Positions 30,767 to 42,351 are shown, numbered from the stretch's first letter. The stretch: 64,000 bases of DNA from Beverwykella pulmonaria (GCA_001599595.1 BCHH01000010.1:1929035-1993034), one strand, 5' to 3'. A program made the numbers and translations. The notes: generated from the sequence alone by a model not told the origin.

Positions 30767-31733
30767 TTATTCCAACAACGTTCCCTCCTCCCCAAATTTA
30801 ACGTTCAGATATGCCGTATTAAGCAGAGCTCCTTCTTTAATCTTCTCTGCATTTTTCTCCAGAACATCAACATCCCAATTCACACTCGTAACACTCCCCT
30901 TCAGTCCATCTGCCTTGCCACTGGCCAACCACAGCGTAAACCCTCCAACCAAAGCCACCGTGTCCAACGCATAGGGAGTGAAAGCTGGCACGGTTTCACT
31001 TTCCTTCACGATTCCAGGATTCAAAGCGAAAGCCCGCAGAGAGGCATGCTCAGACGAGAGATACTCGACGATCTTGATGCAGGCGTGCTTGGCGATACCG
31101 TACGAAGACATTCCTGGAATTGTGAGGGCGGCAGCACCCGACGTGAGAGAGATGAATACGCCCGAAGCGCCGAAGGTGGAGATATAGTAGTGCGCTGTTA
31201 GAAAGGTGCCGCGGATATTCGTGTTCTACATCTCAGATCAACTTAAGCTAAGACAGGATGATAGGATAAAGACGTACAATGTCATTTGTCCACACTTCTA
31301 TATCACCCTCGCCAATTTTTGGGAACGTCTCGCCTTGCGACATCACGCCTGCATTCGCGATAACAACATCCAGCTTCCCAAACTTCTCTTTAATCTGCTC
31401 AAACAGCGCCTTGACGCTCGCGTCATCGCTGACTTCGCACGCTACAGCAAGCACTTCTGTAGCTTCTGACTTCGCCTTGATGGACTTTGTCACTGCCTCC
31501 AAAGATTCAATCTTTCGGGCGGTGACGACGATACCGGTGGCGCCTGCCTCGGCCCACGAGGGCGCTATTCCGAAACCGATGCCGCGAGATGCGCCTGTGA
31601 TCAGGACGATCTTGCCTGAGGCGCTGAGGGACGGGTTTCTCGGTGAGACACTGGGGTACACATCTCGGTGATAGGGATTCGTGAGGTTTAACATCTTGGT
31701 GTACATGTCGGGGTCGAAGGTTTGGTCTGCCAT
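30767..31733 (-). CDS. Short-chain dehydrogenase/reductase, 304 aa
   Basis: Exons 31278-31733 and 30767-31225, with a 52-nt intron. The classical SDR layout is complete: cofactor motif ITGASRGIGFG (TGxxxGxG, about residues 46-54), structural NAG in VVIANAG, a Ser in ISLTSGAAAL, and the catalytic pair Tyr194/Lys198 in SYGIAKH. The end segment LWLASGKADGLKGSVTSVNWDVD matches fungal SDRs that close with LPGNF..LASPEA..LRGKF..NWDV. The reaction is an NAD(P)-dependent alcohol/ketone interconversion with unknown substrate. It is about 5 kb from the BVMO gene and related in type to the relic at 21868-22240. Confidence 0.9.
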
Positions 31734-32899
31734 ATTGATTGAGGTTTGGGGCGGAGGAAGTTTGGAGATGAAATTGGATTTATGTCTGGGATTTTAAGAG
31801 CTGACGAATTATGGGAAGAAGATAATTATTTATGCTAAACCTTTCAATAGCGAGATGTGCGACTTAAGTATGCATCATGCACGGGGTGTATTTCTCTGCT
31901 TACGTGATTGGGTGGATCAAAAGCAAATCCACAATATTCATAGCCGGGATGCTTGTTTCAGACAATATTGTAAGGGCTTTGAATAAAGGAGATTTAATCT
32001 GACATACTTTATACTTGGCTTTCATACTCAACGCCGCATGCACTTTTATGTCGATTGCACGTAGGCTTGCCAATATAGAGTTAGCGAGGGATTGGATTAT
32101 GTAAGACCTAGACACCTTTTGACTAGTGAGTGTTCTGAAGAGTCGAACTAGCGAAGTGCTTGAGAGCAGAGGTGACGGGCCTAGTGCTGACAAAAGTAAG
32201 CTATGATTGCCAGGATCCTCGTACGAGAAACACAAAGGTAAGGCATTTCATCAGATGATCATATTAAGCACCAAAAGTGGATGAATGTTGATCCGCGTTT
32301 TGGCCGATGTGCTCGACCTCCCCAGATGCTTTAGTCTCTTCTCACAACTATGTAAAAGGCTATGGACTTTAATACTGTCCTCTGCTTGGTGAAGGAGAAT
32401 TAATGCTTGCTAACTTATATAGGTGGAAAAACGTCAAATTCGTCATCAAGTGGTGAGCACTTTTGTTTGAGAGTCTATTGTACCATGTATCCATATTCTA
32501 CTCTATGTAGTTAATGTAACGCGGTGCAGCCATCGTATCCATCACACCCAGATAACTGGTCAAAAGTTTTAAACCGTACTCCGCATTCCAAAAATCAACA
32601 TACGGCACCTATATATATTGCAACCACCAAACCGCACTGTAGTGTCAAAGAGAAAACAATAAAATGAGTGACTATTAAAGATCAGGTACTAATAATTCGT
32701 ATGCCAGCCTCTTGCCTTGCTGCAAGCTCCTAGTTTGCAGGGCATACTCATGAGATCACCCTACCTGGTACAGTTACACGACAAAAGTCTGTGTGCACAA
32801 GCACAGACCGCAACACCAAACATCGACCCACCACCACACATCAATGTCGGGCTCTTTTGGCGCAGAAATTTCAGGAAATCGCAATAAAGGTGGTGAGCT
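31734..32899. other. Intergenic, AT-rich, no gene seen
   Basis: Contains the SDR promoter and then about 1 kb without a supported gene. A minus-strand frame at 31900-32235 has no recognisable feature. Confidence 0.4.
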
Positions 32900-33335
32900 T
32901 ACACCTGCGACGCGCAGTTCAATTATCTCCAAGTAGGAGCTGGTGTATCTGTAAGCTGGAGCGTGGAGGAAAGAGTATGACGATGTGTATTGTATGTCTG
33001 TGTGTGTGTATGTATATATGTACGTGTGATGTGTGTGTGGTATGTGTGTGATATGTGTATGATGTGTGTATGAGATATGTATATGACGGACTGATTAGTC
33101 AGTGGCATATCCACGTGATAGAGTGTCCTACTTACAGTATCAAATCAGGATTTGGCGGCCAAATATGGCGTGCATTGGAATGCGATCTCTGCCATAATTA
33201 AGCGCTGGAAACAGCACCAAACCCTTGAAAGTTTACCTCGATCTGGCCGTCCTGAGATAACCACACGTCGCGAGAAACAGATGCTAGTCAAATTTGCGCA
33301 ACTATATCCAAAGATTAAGTATAGAAAGCTCATGG
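32900..33335 (+). pseudogene. Tc1/mariner transposase N-terminal relic split by a MITE
   Basis: To the right of the MITE the frame reads NQDLAAKYGVHWNAISAII, KRWKQHQTLES, and LPRSGRPEITTRREKQM, the two helix-turn-helix units and GRPxKL-type linker of Tc1-like transposases. Removing the MITE (32950-33136) and one copy of its GTATC duplication joins this frame to an open frame upstream (GAGVSNQDLAAKYG). After about 33335 homology switches to an opposite-strand transposase. Confidence 0.78.
32950..33136. repeat. MITE family A, copy 3 (187 bp, inverted, TSD GTATC)
   Basis: The same termini in reverse orientation (TGTAAGCTGGAGCGTGG ... CACGTGATAGAGTGTCCTAC), with an expanded TG/TATG simple-repeat interior. 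Direct repeats GTATC are at 32945-32949 and 33137-33141. Confidence 0.88.
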
Positions 33336-33899
33336 GAGACCAATCTTTCGTATGCACTGCGCCCTTCTGGACTAAGCACTCATCTAAGAACTTGATCAGG
33401 TGGCGCCTCCAATCATGGCGTTGGTACTTTCTACAGAACTTAAAGCGCCACCGCGCACGTAAGCGAGTCAATTTGGGTCAATTTTGACAGTGTCTATTAG
33501 ATAGGCCTCTCCTACAGATCTCTCGGTACAGAGTAGAGCGTGATGGCAGCGTTAAAGGTGGTCCGATAGGTAGGCAAGCCTGAGCAGTTTTGGCGAGCTC
33601 TGAGTTCTGAATCTTCGGCTGAGCACGTATTTTTCATGTATCAACTTCTTCATATAAAGTGATAGAATAGGAGGCCGCCCAGAGGGGGGCTTCTCTCGTG
33701 TATTTGCGTGCTTGGCGTAGGTTTTGATGGTGTACTTGATCGCGCTCGCAGAATGCCTAAACTCGCCTGCAAGCTCTGAAATCTCAACGCCACACTGGCG
33801 CTTGACGATGATTCGTTATCGCTCATTTAGGGTTAAATTAGGCCCTCTGCGCCTATTTCTGAAGATTTCCGTACCAAATTCACGGCGTGGGGGCATTAT
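33145..33899 (-). pseudogene. Tc1/mariner transposase relic (N-terminus to DDE core)
   Basis: The minus strand starts at 33899 with MPPRREFGTEIFRNRRRGPN, an early TAA, then CGVEISELAGEFRHSASAIK and KPPSGRPPIL. After frame changes, LTRLRARWRFKFCRKYQRHD and WRRHLIKFLDECLVQKGA give the DE-containing part of the catalytic core. It has stops and frameshifts throughout and overlaps the plus-strand relic's right part only as antisense sequence. It is a dead element. Confidence 0.82.
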
Positions 33900-34190
33900 A
33901 GGGGGGAGAGGTTGAAAGTTGGTGTAGGATGCGTTGGTATTGGTGATGTGAAACTTTTGACTTGTTACTGTATTCCATATTCTCAATTACGAAGGTCGAT
34001 CAGCTAATGAGTATAAAGTTTTACCATTAACATCTCCTTATCCATCTCATGTACGATAAATCCTGAGGTAAAATTAGATCAATATCAGGATGTTATAACT
34101 CACATTTAGGGAAAGGTCAATTTAGAAGAAACTAGATCTGAGGATCCCATTTTACCTGAATAGTCTCACCATCCAGAGAGGACGTATCGA
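33900..34190. other. Intergenic, no gene seen
   Basis: AT-rich. No feature could be supported on either strand. Confidence 0.35.
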
Positions 34191-34535
34191 CTACTTCTTG
34201 CTGCTCTTGGGCTTTTTGCGGTCTTTGGTGTTGTCCGTGAACCAGTCGATGCCCTTAGCCGCCTCCTCCTTGGCCTTCTTCGCCGCCATCTTTGCGCAGG
34301 TTTCATTCACACGGATACGTGTCTCGCAGGACATGCAGCCCCACTGGTTCTTGAGGATGTACCACTCACAATGTTTTCCGTTGATGCCTTGGGGGCAGGG
34401 CATCTCGTGCTTGTTGCAGTATGCGTTGTTGATGGAGCCGACCTTGGTAGGAACGCAGTTTCCGGCAGAGACGCTACCAATTGGATTGTATTTGCTGACG
34501 CAGTGATGCTTGGTACTAGTTCCGTTCTTTCCCAT
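34191..34535 (-). CDS. Small Cys-rich protein, 114 aa, unknown function
   Basis: A single-exon ATG frame. Nine cysteines are spaced through the middle (HHCVSKY, GNCVPTK, AYCNKHEMPCP, KHCEWY, QWGCMSCETR, ETCAKM), followed by a Lys/Ala-rich helix and a basic tail KDRKKPKSSKK. There is no signal peptide, so it is not an obvious secreted effector. The Cys/His pattern might bind zinc, and the basic tail could be a nuclear or nucleic-acid-binding signal; both are inference. I do not recognise a family. It is short, but the composition is clearly protein-like. Confidence 0.65.
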   Translation of the reverse strand: MGKNGTSTKHHCVSKYNPIGSVSAGNCVPTKVGSINNAYCNKHEMPCPQGINGKHCEWYILKNQWGCMSCETRIRVNETCAKMAAKKAKEEAAKGIDWFTDNTKDRKKPKSSKK

Positions 34536-35034
34536 TTTGATGAGTTATAGGTAGATGCCTGTTTCAGTTATTTCTTTCGGTTTTGAGGAGGAAGCATTAG
34601 ACTGGGGAGAGGGGTTATTTTATGGTAGATGGTGGAAGTGTGAAAGGGACCATTGAAGTGAAAGGGGGTAGTGAGTTGACAATGCTTAGGCGCGGAAGCC
34701 AAGATAATGAAAGCCATGATACTGTTAACTAAAGCAGTAGAGGCTTTCGGAAACGTCTCCGCCCAGAAATTTTGGTCAAAGGCATTGTGCGTTGCAGGCG
34801 CAGTGCTGCATCTCTGCTTGAAAGACTCGATTATTGTGAAAGAATAGGACAAAGATTCAAAGCCACACAACGGCTCACTTCGCTGAAAGAAACAATGTAT
34901 TTCCACTATCTCTATAATCGAACAAACTCTTCACCTAGACATGCTCTTATAAAGCTGCACCCTCTCCCTTTCCTTCAAAATTCACAAACCTCAGATATCT
35001 CACACTCACATCCCACAACCACAACCGAACCGCA
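34536..35034. other. Divergent intergenic region
   Basis: Lies between the Cys-rich gene (minus) and the APH-like gene (plus). Pyrimidine/A-rich just before the ATG at 35035. No repeat was found. Confidence 0.4.
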
Positions 35035-36498
35035 ATGTATTCCCAACACAGTCCACCCATTACTGCAACTGGCTCCGTTGAAGAATTTGATTACGCTTCT
35101 TCATCAATGGAGGTTATGCAGCGCGAGGCCATCGAGGAGGCGTGCAGGTTGACTCGGGCCGACGCACAAAACTACCACGATACCATGGATGCTCACGACA
35201 GCAACGACGATACCGTTTCTGAAACCTCTACAATCCGCTACAATCATGAGTCTTTCGACACTTTCAAAGATAATATCTCCCAGCTCGCCGCGACCCTCTT
35301 TCCTGATGCTCGGCCCTCGCGGATGACTATCGAGCGCATGAAAGGCGGCTCTTTCAACCGTGTTGCCGGCATCACCATTCTTGCTCCCCAAGCCAAGAAA
35401 CCTTCTTTGAGATGGATCTGCGAACGTATTCAAGATTTTATTGGTAAGTTAGCGGTGAAGGAGACGCAAAGATTCATAGTTCGCATCCCACGCTCTGACT
35501 CGGATGGCATGGATGCCAGCATCGCCATGATGGAATTCGTAGCCCCACGCCTTTCTTTTCCTGTTCCCCGAACTATTTTCTTTGATTTGTCGGAGGAGAA
35601 TATGCTGGGAAAGGCGTACATGGTGCAGAGGCGTCTGCAGGGTGAGAACCTCTCTTTGCTATGGGAAACAATGAACCTTCACCAAAAGATTAGCGCAGCA
35701 CAGCAAGTGACAGAGTTGTACACTGAGATTATGAATATCACGAGCCCTGCCGCTGGTAACCTTGTTGTCAACACATATACTCCTCTCGGCTGTCCACCGA
35801 AGCTCGAGACCTTCGCCGTACCCCCATCTCATCATGAAATCCCCGAAGACTTCCCACACACTCACACCTCTCCGGCAACCCCGCAGACTGCGCTTAGATT
35901 TCTTCTCGGGCAGGTTGAGCGTTGGCGCGAACTTCAGACTGCATCCGGCTGCTGCTTCGAGCATATATGGGACGGCTTTGACAAGATCGCGAACGGCCTG
36001 TATCGTCTTGGCTTCTTACCGGATAACGATGTATTCCGCTTGTGCCATGGCGATTTGATGGATTACAACATACTTGCGGTCATTACCTCGGACACTACCA
36101 TTGATGTCACAGGCGTTATGGACTGGGACATGGCCATGTTTGCGCCGTCATACATGTTCCGTGCGCCGTTCTGGATGTGGACTGGGGATGACGACGATAA
36201 CGATGAAGAGGGTACTGCGCTGATTGAGCCCGAGAATGAAGACGGTAAGAAGCTGAAAGGTGTATTTACTGAGAAGATGGGTGAGCAGTGGCTACGTTAT
36301 GCGTTTTCTCCTGAGTGTGTGCTTGCTCGTCGCATGTTCCCGATTTTGCAGCATGGGATGTTTTCCACGGGCAAATTTATGGAGGCTGAGGCAATCATTG
36401 CGGAGTGGGAGGAACTGCATCCTTCTGAGGACGAGTCTGACGATGAGGAATCTGAAAACGAGGGTTCTAGCAAGGAGGAGTCAAGCGATAGCGTCTAA
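35035..36498 (+). CDS. Aminoglycoside-phosphotransferase-fold (APH) kinase-like protein
   Basis: Single exon, 487 aa. The catalytic loop CHGDLMDYNIL gives H338, D340 and N345 (HxDxxxxN), and the metal-binding segment VTGVMDWDMA carries D363 and D365. The N-lobe has MKGGSFNRVAGITI as a glycine-rich loop and RFIVRIPR at the Lys/ion-pair position, where Lys appears replaced by Arg. This is the large fungal APH family, whose members are mostly of unknown substrate and not drug-resistance enzymes. The acidic C-terminal tail (EDESDDEESENEGSS) is likely disordered. Confidence 0.88.
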   Translation: MYSQHSPPITATGSVEEFDYASSSMEVMQREAIEEACRLTRADAQNYHDTMDAHDSNDDTVSETSTIRYNHESFDTFKDNISQLAATLFPDARPSRMTIERMKGGSFNRVAGITILAPQAKKPSLRWICERIQDFIGKLAVKETQRFIVRIPRSDSDGMDASIAMMEFVAPRLSFPVPRTIFFDLSEENMLGKAYMVQRRLQGENLSLLWETMNLHQKISAAQQVTELYTEIMNITSPAAGNLVVNTYTPLGCPPKLETFAVPPSHHEIPEDFPHTHTSPATPQTALRFLLGQVERWRELQTASGCCFEHIWDGFDKIANGLYRLGFLPDNDVFRLCHGDLMDYNILAVITSDTTIDVTGVMDWDMAMFAPSYMFRAPFWMWTGDDDDNDEEGTALIEPENEDGKKLKGVFTEKMGEQWLRYAFSPECVLARRMFPILQHGMFSTGKFMEAEAIIAEWEELHPSEDESDDEESENEGSSKEESSDSV

Positions 36499-36697
36499 CA
36501 GGGTTGGAGAGAATAATGAAGATGTAACTGCTATCTCAGCCCGGCTTGTAGATACCCATTACGCTTTTAAATCATCCTTATCGCCAGCACACAACGCCCG
36601 TCTACCCGTAACGGAACAACCGCCGTAACAGGACCACAGCTTTTTCTTAAGTACCTCAAGTGTACCTACGCAAGTTCATAGACTTGCAGACATTATA
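36499..36697. other. 3' flank of the APH-like gene
   Basis: A short stretch before the LTR-like repeat; no feature seen. Confidence 0.35.
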
Positions 36698-37153
36698 TGG
36701 TTGGTTCCATAACACGTGGTTGATGCCAAGTCCCGGCACGGGCCTTGGTGCCTCAGGGCAGAACTTCTTCGTCCTTCTCCCCCACCTTGTCCATCTCTCC
36801 TCAGCCATCATCAACACCCTCATTGTACGCTCAATAGGCTAATATGGCTCGATCTATCCCCACCCACCATCCCAACAAGTTCGACACGAACTCAAACTAC
36901 TTGCGTTGTTTTTGCATTTATTTGATTCTTTGCTTTTCTGTATATAGTCCGAGGCCGGGTGGCCAGCTCCCACTCAGAGTACTACGTACTACGTACTCTC
37001 CAATATCTGTAGGCCCCTGAGTACCCTCGGAGGGTATCTCATCGCTCGCACGTGACTGGGCCATGAGAGTTCTCACACGAGACTCGACTACGGGAGCTGC
37101 CCCTGAGCTTACGCCCCCAAATCAAGCGTTGATGATGATGCGTGAGAGATAGA
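36698..37153. repeat. LTR-like repeat B, copy 3 (456 bp)
   Basis: Full-length copy in opposite orientation to 16828-17294, from TGGTTGGTTCCATAACACG to GATGCGTGAGAGATAGA. It contains TTCTTTGCTTTTCTGTATA and a palindromic CAGAGTACTACGTACTACGT stretch. Confidence 0.72.
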
Positions 37154-38135
37154 TTGTTATTTTTCAGCTAATTCAGCATACAATGTTAAGCTCCAGATAG
37201 AAATTACGGCAGTCTTAGGCATGCTATCAATCAACCCGCTCGTGGCGACCGTTCGCGTCCCAGCTGTTATCCCCTACCGAATCACGAATATTAGCATATT
37301 TCGCGTTTCGGAGCCATGGGTAAACATTCGATCAAGAAAACCCATAACTCCAGGCTTTAGCGACACCAAGCAATCAGAAGCTAGAAATCCGAGAGTTTCT
37401 CCGTGCAAAAGGGTAGTCGCCAAGCAGCTTGCTGTGAGAAGTAGCATTCGACACTTGATAATATGAAACGTGTCGGCCTGTGGGTCACATGATGAGTCAC
37501 CTTGACATGTGCTCATGTGACTCACCTCTAGGTTTGCACCTCTAGGTTTGCTCATGTGACTTACTTCTATGTTTGTGTTCATTATCTTGGCAGGTCCTAG
37601 CGTGCTTGGTAAGAGTATAGATATTTCTTCGGTAGCTCCTCCTCTGTAGAATTAACACAACGAACATCATGCTATCAATCTACTTCATCACATCACGACA
37701 GAAGCTAAAGAGTGCTCCGCTAGAAGCCACCGCAAATAAGGGGAAACGCGGGACGAAGCGAAAGAATACTACGCCAGAGCTAGAAGTGCCAGAGCCGATG
37801 ACGAAGGTGCTGCGGACAAGCGGAACACAGGGTGTGGAGTATGCAATTATGGCAGAGCCTTTCAGAACCCCAGTGGCGCGGGTGTGGTAGCAAACGACGC
37901 GGACGAGGGCTTTCTTGGATCGGATTGAGGCAGGCTCGCGTGGATGAACATATATTGCGGGATAGTCATTAGGAGTTGTTTACCCGCGCGATAGACATGC
38001 AAATAGATTTATGCCTTCAGTGTCTGCTCTGCTATGCTTACCACACCTTATGAGAACTGTTTTTGCTTGTCGTGCCCGCAACCTCAGTCATCATGCTTAC
38101 CGTTATTGTGTCCGCCATTTTCATGCCTTGGCATG
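37154..38135. other. Repeat-rich intergenic stretch
   Basis: Positions about 37486-37706 resemble 16572-16740 (a degraded dispersed repeat). Two short tandem repeats of CACCTCTAGGTTTG lie near 37524-37550. A 73-codon ATG frame at 37669-37890 (basic, KGKRGTKRKNTTPELEVPEP) begins inside the repeat and may be the start of an element-encoded protein, but no domain can be assigned. Confidence 0.45.
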
Positions 38136-38251
38136 TGCAAATAGATGTGTATTGTGTGTATGATATGTATAACGTACAGCTGATATATATGGCGACGGAC
38201 GTGATTAGTCAGTGGCATATTCACGTGACTAGTACAGTGCTCGGGCTTACA
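38136..38251. repeat. MITE family A, diverged copy (inverted)
   Basis: Shares GATGTGTATTGTGTGTATGA, CAGCTGATATATATGG and GATTAGTCAGTGGCATATTC then ACGTGA with family A and ends GGGCTTACA. The left end is unclear. Confidence 0.72.
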
Positions 38252-38633
38252 ACATGTTATCGTACTCGCTGTCACAGTATGTGCGGTCAGGATGGCCTGC
38301 TGCCAGCAGACGGTCCTACAACATTCCTTTTATCCTCTCGCGTTTAGCCCTACCCACTCGAATCTCGTCGCTACCTCTTTTCTCTTCTTTATGCATCAGC
38401 ATCGGAACCGATGTCCTAGTGGTCTCGTTATAGGGGCTTCGAGAGGTAGTGCCTTTGGATTAACAGATGGTGTTACATTTAGTGGTTTAGATTTATAGGG
38501 CTTCGTCAGAGATCAGATGAAGTCTCCGGAGAGCATTTTCACCCTCTGAGAGCCCTGCTATCTGAAGTCGCGTTAGACACAGGAAAAAACGTTTACATAT
38601 AGACTATGCTAATTTCTCCTCCAAGAAATTTGT
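38252..38633. other. Intergenic, no gene seen
   Basis: 3' flank of the 342-aa hypothetical gene. No supported feature. Confidence 0.35.
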
Positions 38634-39755
38634 CTAGGAAGCTTTAAACGCCACATCCCTCTTGAATGCCCAGTACGTATTATCTTCGCGCGTTATAACA
38701 TATCCCAGCATGCTTTGAACGAAAGATACAATGAATGTGGGGGTCAAAGCGTAACTTGAATTTTCTTGTAATTGAATCTCAAGGGTGTTGTAGTTTGCGC
38801 TGAGTCCGAACGGTGACTCCTTGAGCGTCATCAATGCAGCCGGTAGCTGGAAGCCGTTAGTTGACTTTGGCTAGCCTTGAAACTCGCACCGCAGTACTTG
38901 GATATAAAGTACATAGTTGCCATGAGAAGGTTTACGTACTCGATTCCGATGATTCATTTCGCGCTTTGTCCATTTCTTCAGGTACTTTTCCAAAACTAGT
39001 ACTGTTGGTGGGTGACTGCACTGTACAACGATTGAGTTGTGGAAAGAAGAAATTAACAGGTGATATGGAGGTTTCATCATCAGATATTCTGGTCGTTCCA
39101 TAATATGAATGTCTGGAAGTGTTGTACTAATTGGCTTTGCTGGGGCAATCCTATGTGTTCTATTCTGTCCTTCTTGCATCGAAGTTCGACCGGTCGTGGT
39201 GTCCACTTCAATGTTAGCCCACGAATCTTCTGGAGCCGGCTCTACCGAAAGGTCACTGGTTGGATCCATATGTTGAGGCTCAAAACACGCCAAGATGTCA
39301 GGCCGAATGCTGGTGGAGATATCGGAGGATAATACCGGCCCCATTCGAGGTATGGATATAATGAATGCTTCCTCTACCTCAGACCATTTCGTACTTGGTA
39401 CATCTTTCCTCCCGACCTCCAAATTTATCATCAAATTTCCTGTCTTGGAAAGTGCATCCTCCACCTGCTCAACCCATATCTGTTCCTTGCCCTCATCTTG
39501 CACGAATTCGCAGAAGGAGTTGCACCAGATTGTCACAATAGAAGCAATACTGGGTATAAAAGTGCTCGGTTCGGGGAAGAATGGTTTGAGTTCAGTCCAC
39601 AACAATGGCCAATCCGGGGTACAGTCAACTTTACAACCGACTGTTTGGCGGATCTGATGGAATGCCTGCTGAAGGTCACAGGTTTCGTTCGTCCAGTGGT
39701 CGCGAATATCTAATTTTAGTCGGGTCGGACTAACCCAAGTTAATTGGGCTTTCAT
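38634..39755 (-). CDS. Hypothetical protein, 342 aa, no recognised domain
   Basis: Exons 38940-39755 and 38634-38846; the 93-nt intron has GTACGT, a CAACTAAC branch and CAG, all phase 0. The protein starts MKAQLTWVSPTRLKLDIRDH and includes DWPLLWTELKPFFPEPSTFI, LMMKPPYHLLISSFHNSIVV and, after the intron, LPAALMTLKESPFGLSANYN. There is no signal peptide or membrane segment. I do not recognise the family. The good splice site and the protein-like composition support a real gene. It could also be an old element-derived frame, given the repeats on its left. Confidence 0.62.
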
Positions 39756-40388
39756 AAAAAAGATGCCATTACATACAACGACATGCTTTCAAGTGATTTT
39801 GTTTCTGTAGAGAATGCTTGTGTGTGTGCAAGACGTATTTCAGCTGTTAGTTGTTACTTGTACGAGGGCAAGAGATCATATGCTCGTATTTACAACTACG
39901 GCGCAAGCTGCGCAGCCTTCGTATTTAGTGATTGTAAATTCTCCTTGCGGTTCCCTAATACCGCTGGTGTATGAGACTAGAACGGTACGAGTATGCAGTT
40001 CGGTGAGTCCGTCTCTGGTGTGAAGTGGGGTCCAATATTCATCCAATCAGAAGAAACAGCAACACGACAACACGAACGCGGGCTAATCCTGAGTGCATTG
40101 GCGGGGAAACATCGTGCCCGTCTTACAATTAAAATTGAAGCATAATTCTTCAAGCTGCACAGTAATCTGTCATTCGTCCAATATAGTCTGCAAGTGACCC
40201 CATGCCTTGAGTTATCTTTGTCTCTGTATTATGGGGTGAGAACACCCTAGTAGCTGAGCTGAAAGAATTCAATGCATTATAACTTTGCTCCAACCAGATG
40301 AGGTCGACAGCTAGTCCGCTCCACCTGTCTCTTTATCACTCTTCTTCTCATCCCCATTGCTCGCAAGTTACTCCAATAAAATCACACA
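39756..40388. other. Divergent intergenic region
   Basis: Upstream of both the 342-aa gene (minus) and the 310-aa gene (plus). CT-rich just before 40389. No repeat was found. Confidence 0.4.
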
Positions 40389-41489
40389 ATGCCAACCGTA
40401 CTACCTCCCGCAGAGAAACTGCCGCTTGTGGTGCGCAAGAACCGTAAGAATACAAATTATACTGCTCGGGGCTCTAAGACTCATGAGAACCAGTCCGAGA
40501 CACCTGGGAGGCTGGTAAAGCCAACCGTGAGGCGGAGCTATCCAAGCTCATGGGCATACCCTGGAAGATTGACATCAACCCCAACGCCATCTGGGTGTAT
40601 GCGAAAGAAGACGACTACGCTCACAAGAATCTGGGGTATTCCATCGATGGGTATGTTTGCAGAACAATGTTCACTGAGCGCCACATCATCAGCTGACCCT
40701 GCAACGAGATATGTCGAGGCCGCGATCTTGAAGATCCAATATTTCCTAGAGCCTGATAACCATGGAGAAGGTGGGAGAGAGGAGATGAATAAGGTGTGCT
40801 CCAATCACACGCTTACCCTGTCGATGGACGAGACTGGCAAAGTTCGCTACAGGTATTATTCGCTCCCTAGTTCCTCAGCCTTGCTATTGGCAATCTCCTG
40901 ACTGGTCATCAGTGGCTGTGACGTCAAAGACGGCACCCTTCGCATTCTTTTCGGCGAGAAGTACCTTGGCGTTCAGCACATGGATGCACTCCAAGACCTC
41001 GAACGCGCCCTTTCTAACGCTGCTGACACCTCTCTTCCTCTCTCATATGCAGCCCGTGTCTCCATCGAGAATTTTTGGGACAAGCAGGCGATGGATGTTG
41101 AAGCCAAGATCTCCAAGTGCCTCAAGAACCCAGGTATCAAGCTGACTCCCAATTTCCTAGAAGTGTACGCGGCCCTCAAGGCGGATCCGGAGATCACCAA
41201 AGAGGATGGCTGGGACAAGCGCCTTGGGATGTATATGACACCTTACTTCGAGGCGATTGGGTATGCACTGGAGTCCAACAACTTCGAGAACGATGAAATG
41301 CTGAGGGAGGGATTTGAAGAGGCGGTTAGCGAAGGGGAGATCAAATTCCGCATGGTCAAGGAACTTGCTCCAGGTGGGCGTTACTGCCAATCAGTTATTG
41401 AGAACGGGGTATTGTACATGCAAACAACACCCAAGTATTGGGGAGTTGATTACTCGGGTGTTGGGGGACACCTTGTGGATCTGTTGTAG
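40389..41489 (+). CDS. Hypothetical protein, 310 aa, no recognised domain
   Basis: Exons 40389-40443, 40494-40650, 40709-40852 and 40913-41489; introns of 50, 58 and 60 nt have GTAAGA, GTATGT and GTATTA donors. Splicing joins RKN to LRDTWEAGKANREAELSKLM, LGYSIDG to YVEAAILKIQYFLEP, and GKVRYS to GCDVKDGTLRILF. The C-terminal part is acidic and helical (YALESNNFENDEMLREGFEE) and ends VDYSGVGGHLVDLL. There is no signal peptide or membrane segment. I do not recognise it. Three mutually consistent introns make a functional gene likely. Confidence 0.7.
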
Positions 41490-42218
41490 GGTCCGCAGTC
41501 AGCTGAGGTGGTAAAATATCTTCGGATCTGCTTATACTCTATTTTATAAGTACAGAACCGATACATAGCAACTAGCGTCGTGCCTCGTAGTGGCCTCATC
41601 ATCAATTTTGTAGAAACAAATCATTACTCATGAAAGGGCCCCGTAAAAAGACTGCGGGAATGTAGTTAGACATACAGAGGCTCCATTAAGAGTCGCTTGT
41701 AATACGCTGTTCGCATTCCGGTGGGCGCAAAAAAGCGTGCGTCAGTTGAGGTGGCATCATCATGCGTGCTAGGATATGAAAGGTCGCGGGACTGTGCTGT
41801 TAGATGATAATGCTTCATTACAGTGGTGAATAGCAGAGAGGGCATTCGGAGGGTTGAATAATACCGCATCTTCTTATAGCTGCCGACGGTGTTAGCAGCG
41901 TGTCCTGCTGTAGCTGCCTGTTTTAGAGCCCTAGCAAAGAGGGATTAGCAGAGTAAGCGCAGCGCTTTATAGCCCATTGGGCTGCATAAACATCATTACA
42001 TCAGCCTAGCAATAGATAGTATCAATGTAAATAATTAAAAATTATTTCTTTTCCAAAATTTATTAGTCTCCTAGATCTAACAACAATGCCGATCATCTCC
42101 CCTGACATAGCTGTATTATATGTAATGCACACTCCATCTGAACTTATTGCTCCACCCTAGTAGAGGGATTTTTGAATGTCCATACTAATCGTCGTATCCA
42201 AGGCTGGTGATACATTTA
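41490..42218. other. Intergenic, no gene seen
   Basis: AT-rich toward the right end. No supported ORF or repeat match apart from the MITE that begins at about 42219. Confidence 0.4.
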
Positions 42219-42351
42219 TAGTAATCCAAAGGACAACATACTGTCACGTGAATGTGCCACTGACTAATCAGTCCTTTATATATATATCAGCTGTACATAC
42301 TTCACACATGATACACATCTTGATACTTTTTCCTCCACACTACTGCTTGCA
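42219..42351. repeat. MITE family A, diverged copy at the end of the NACHT-WD40 relic
   Basis: GTAATCCAAAGGACAACATA matches the GTAAGCCGAGGACACCATAA end of family A. TGTCACGTGAATGTGCCACT and GACTAATCAGTCC match the core, and GCTTGCA the other end. No perfect TSD is visible. Confidence 0.75.

Noticed and set aside
36898..37020. Palindromic TACGTACTACGTACT stretch considered as a replication or recombination site
   Set aside because: It is internal to LTR-like repeat B and occurs in copy 1 as well, so it belongs to the repeat.
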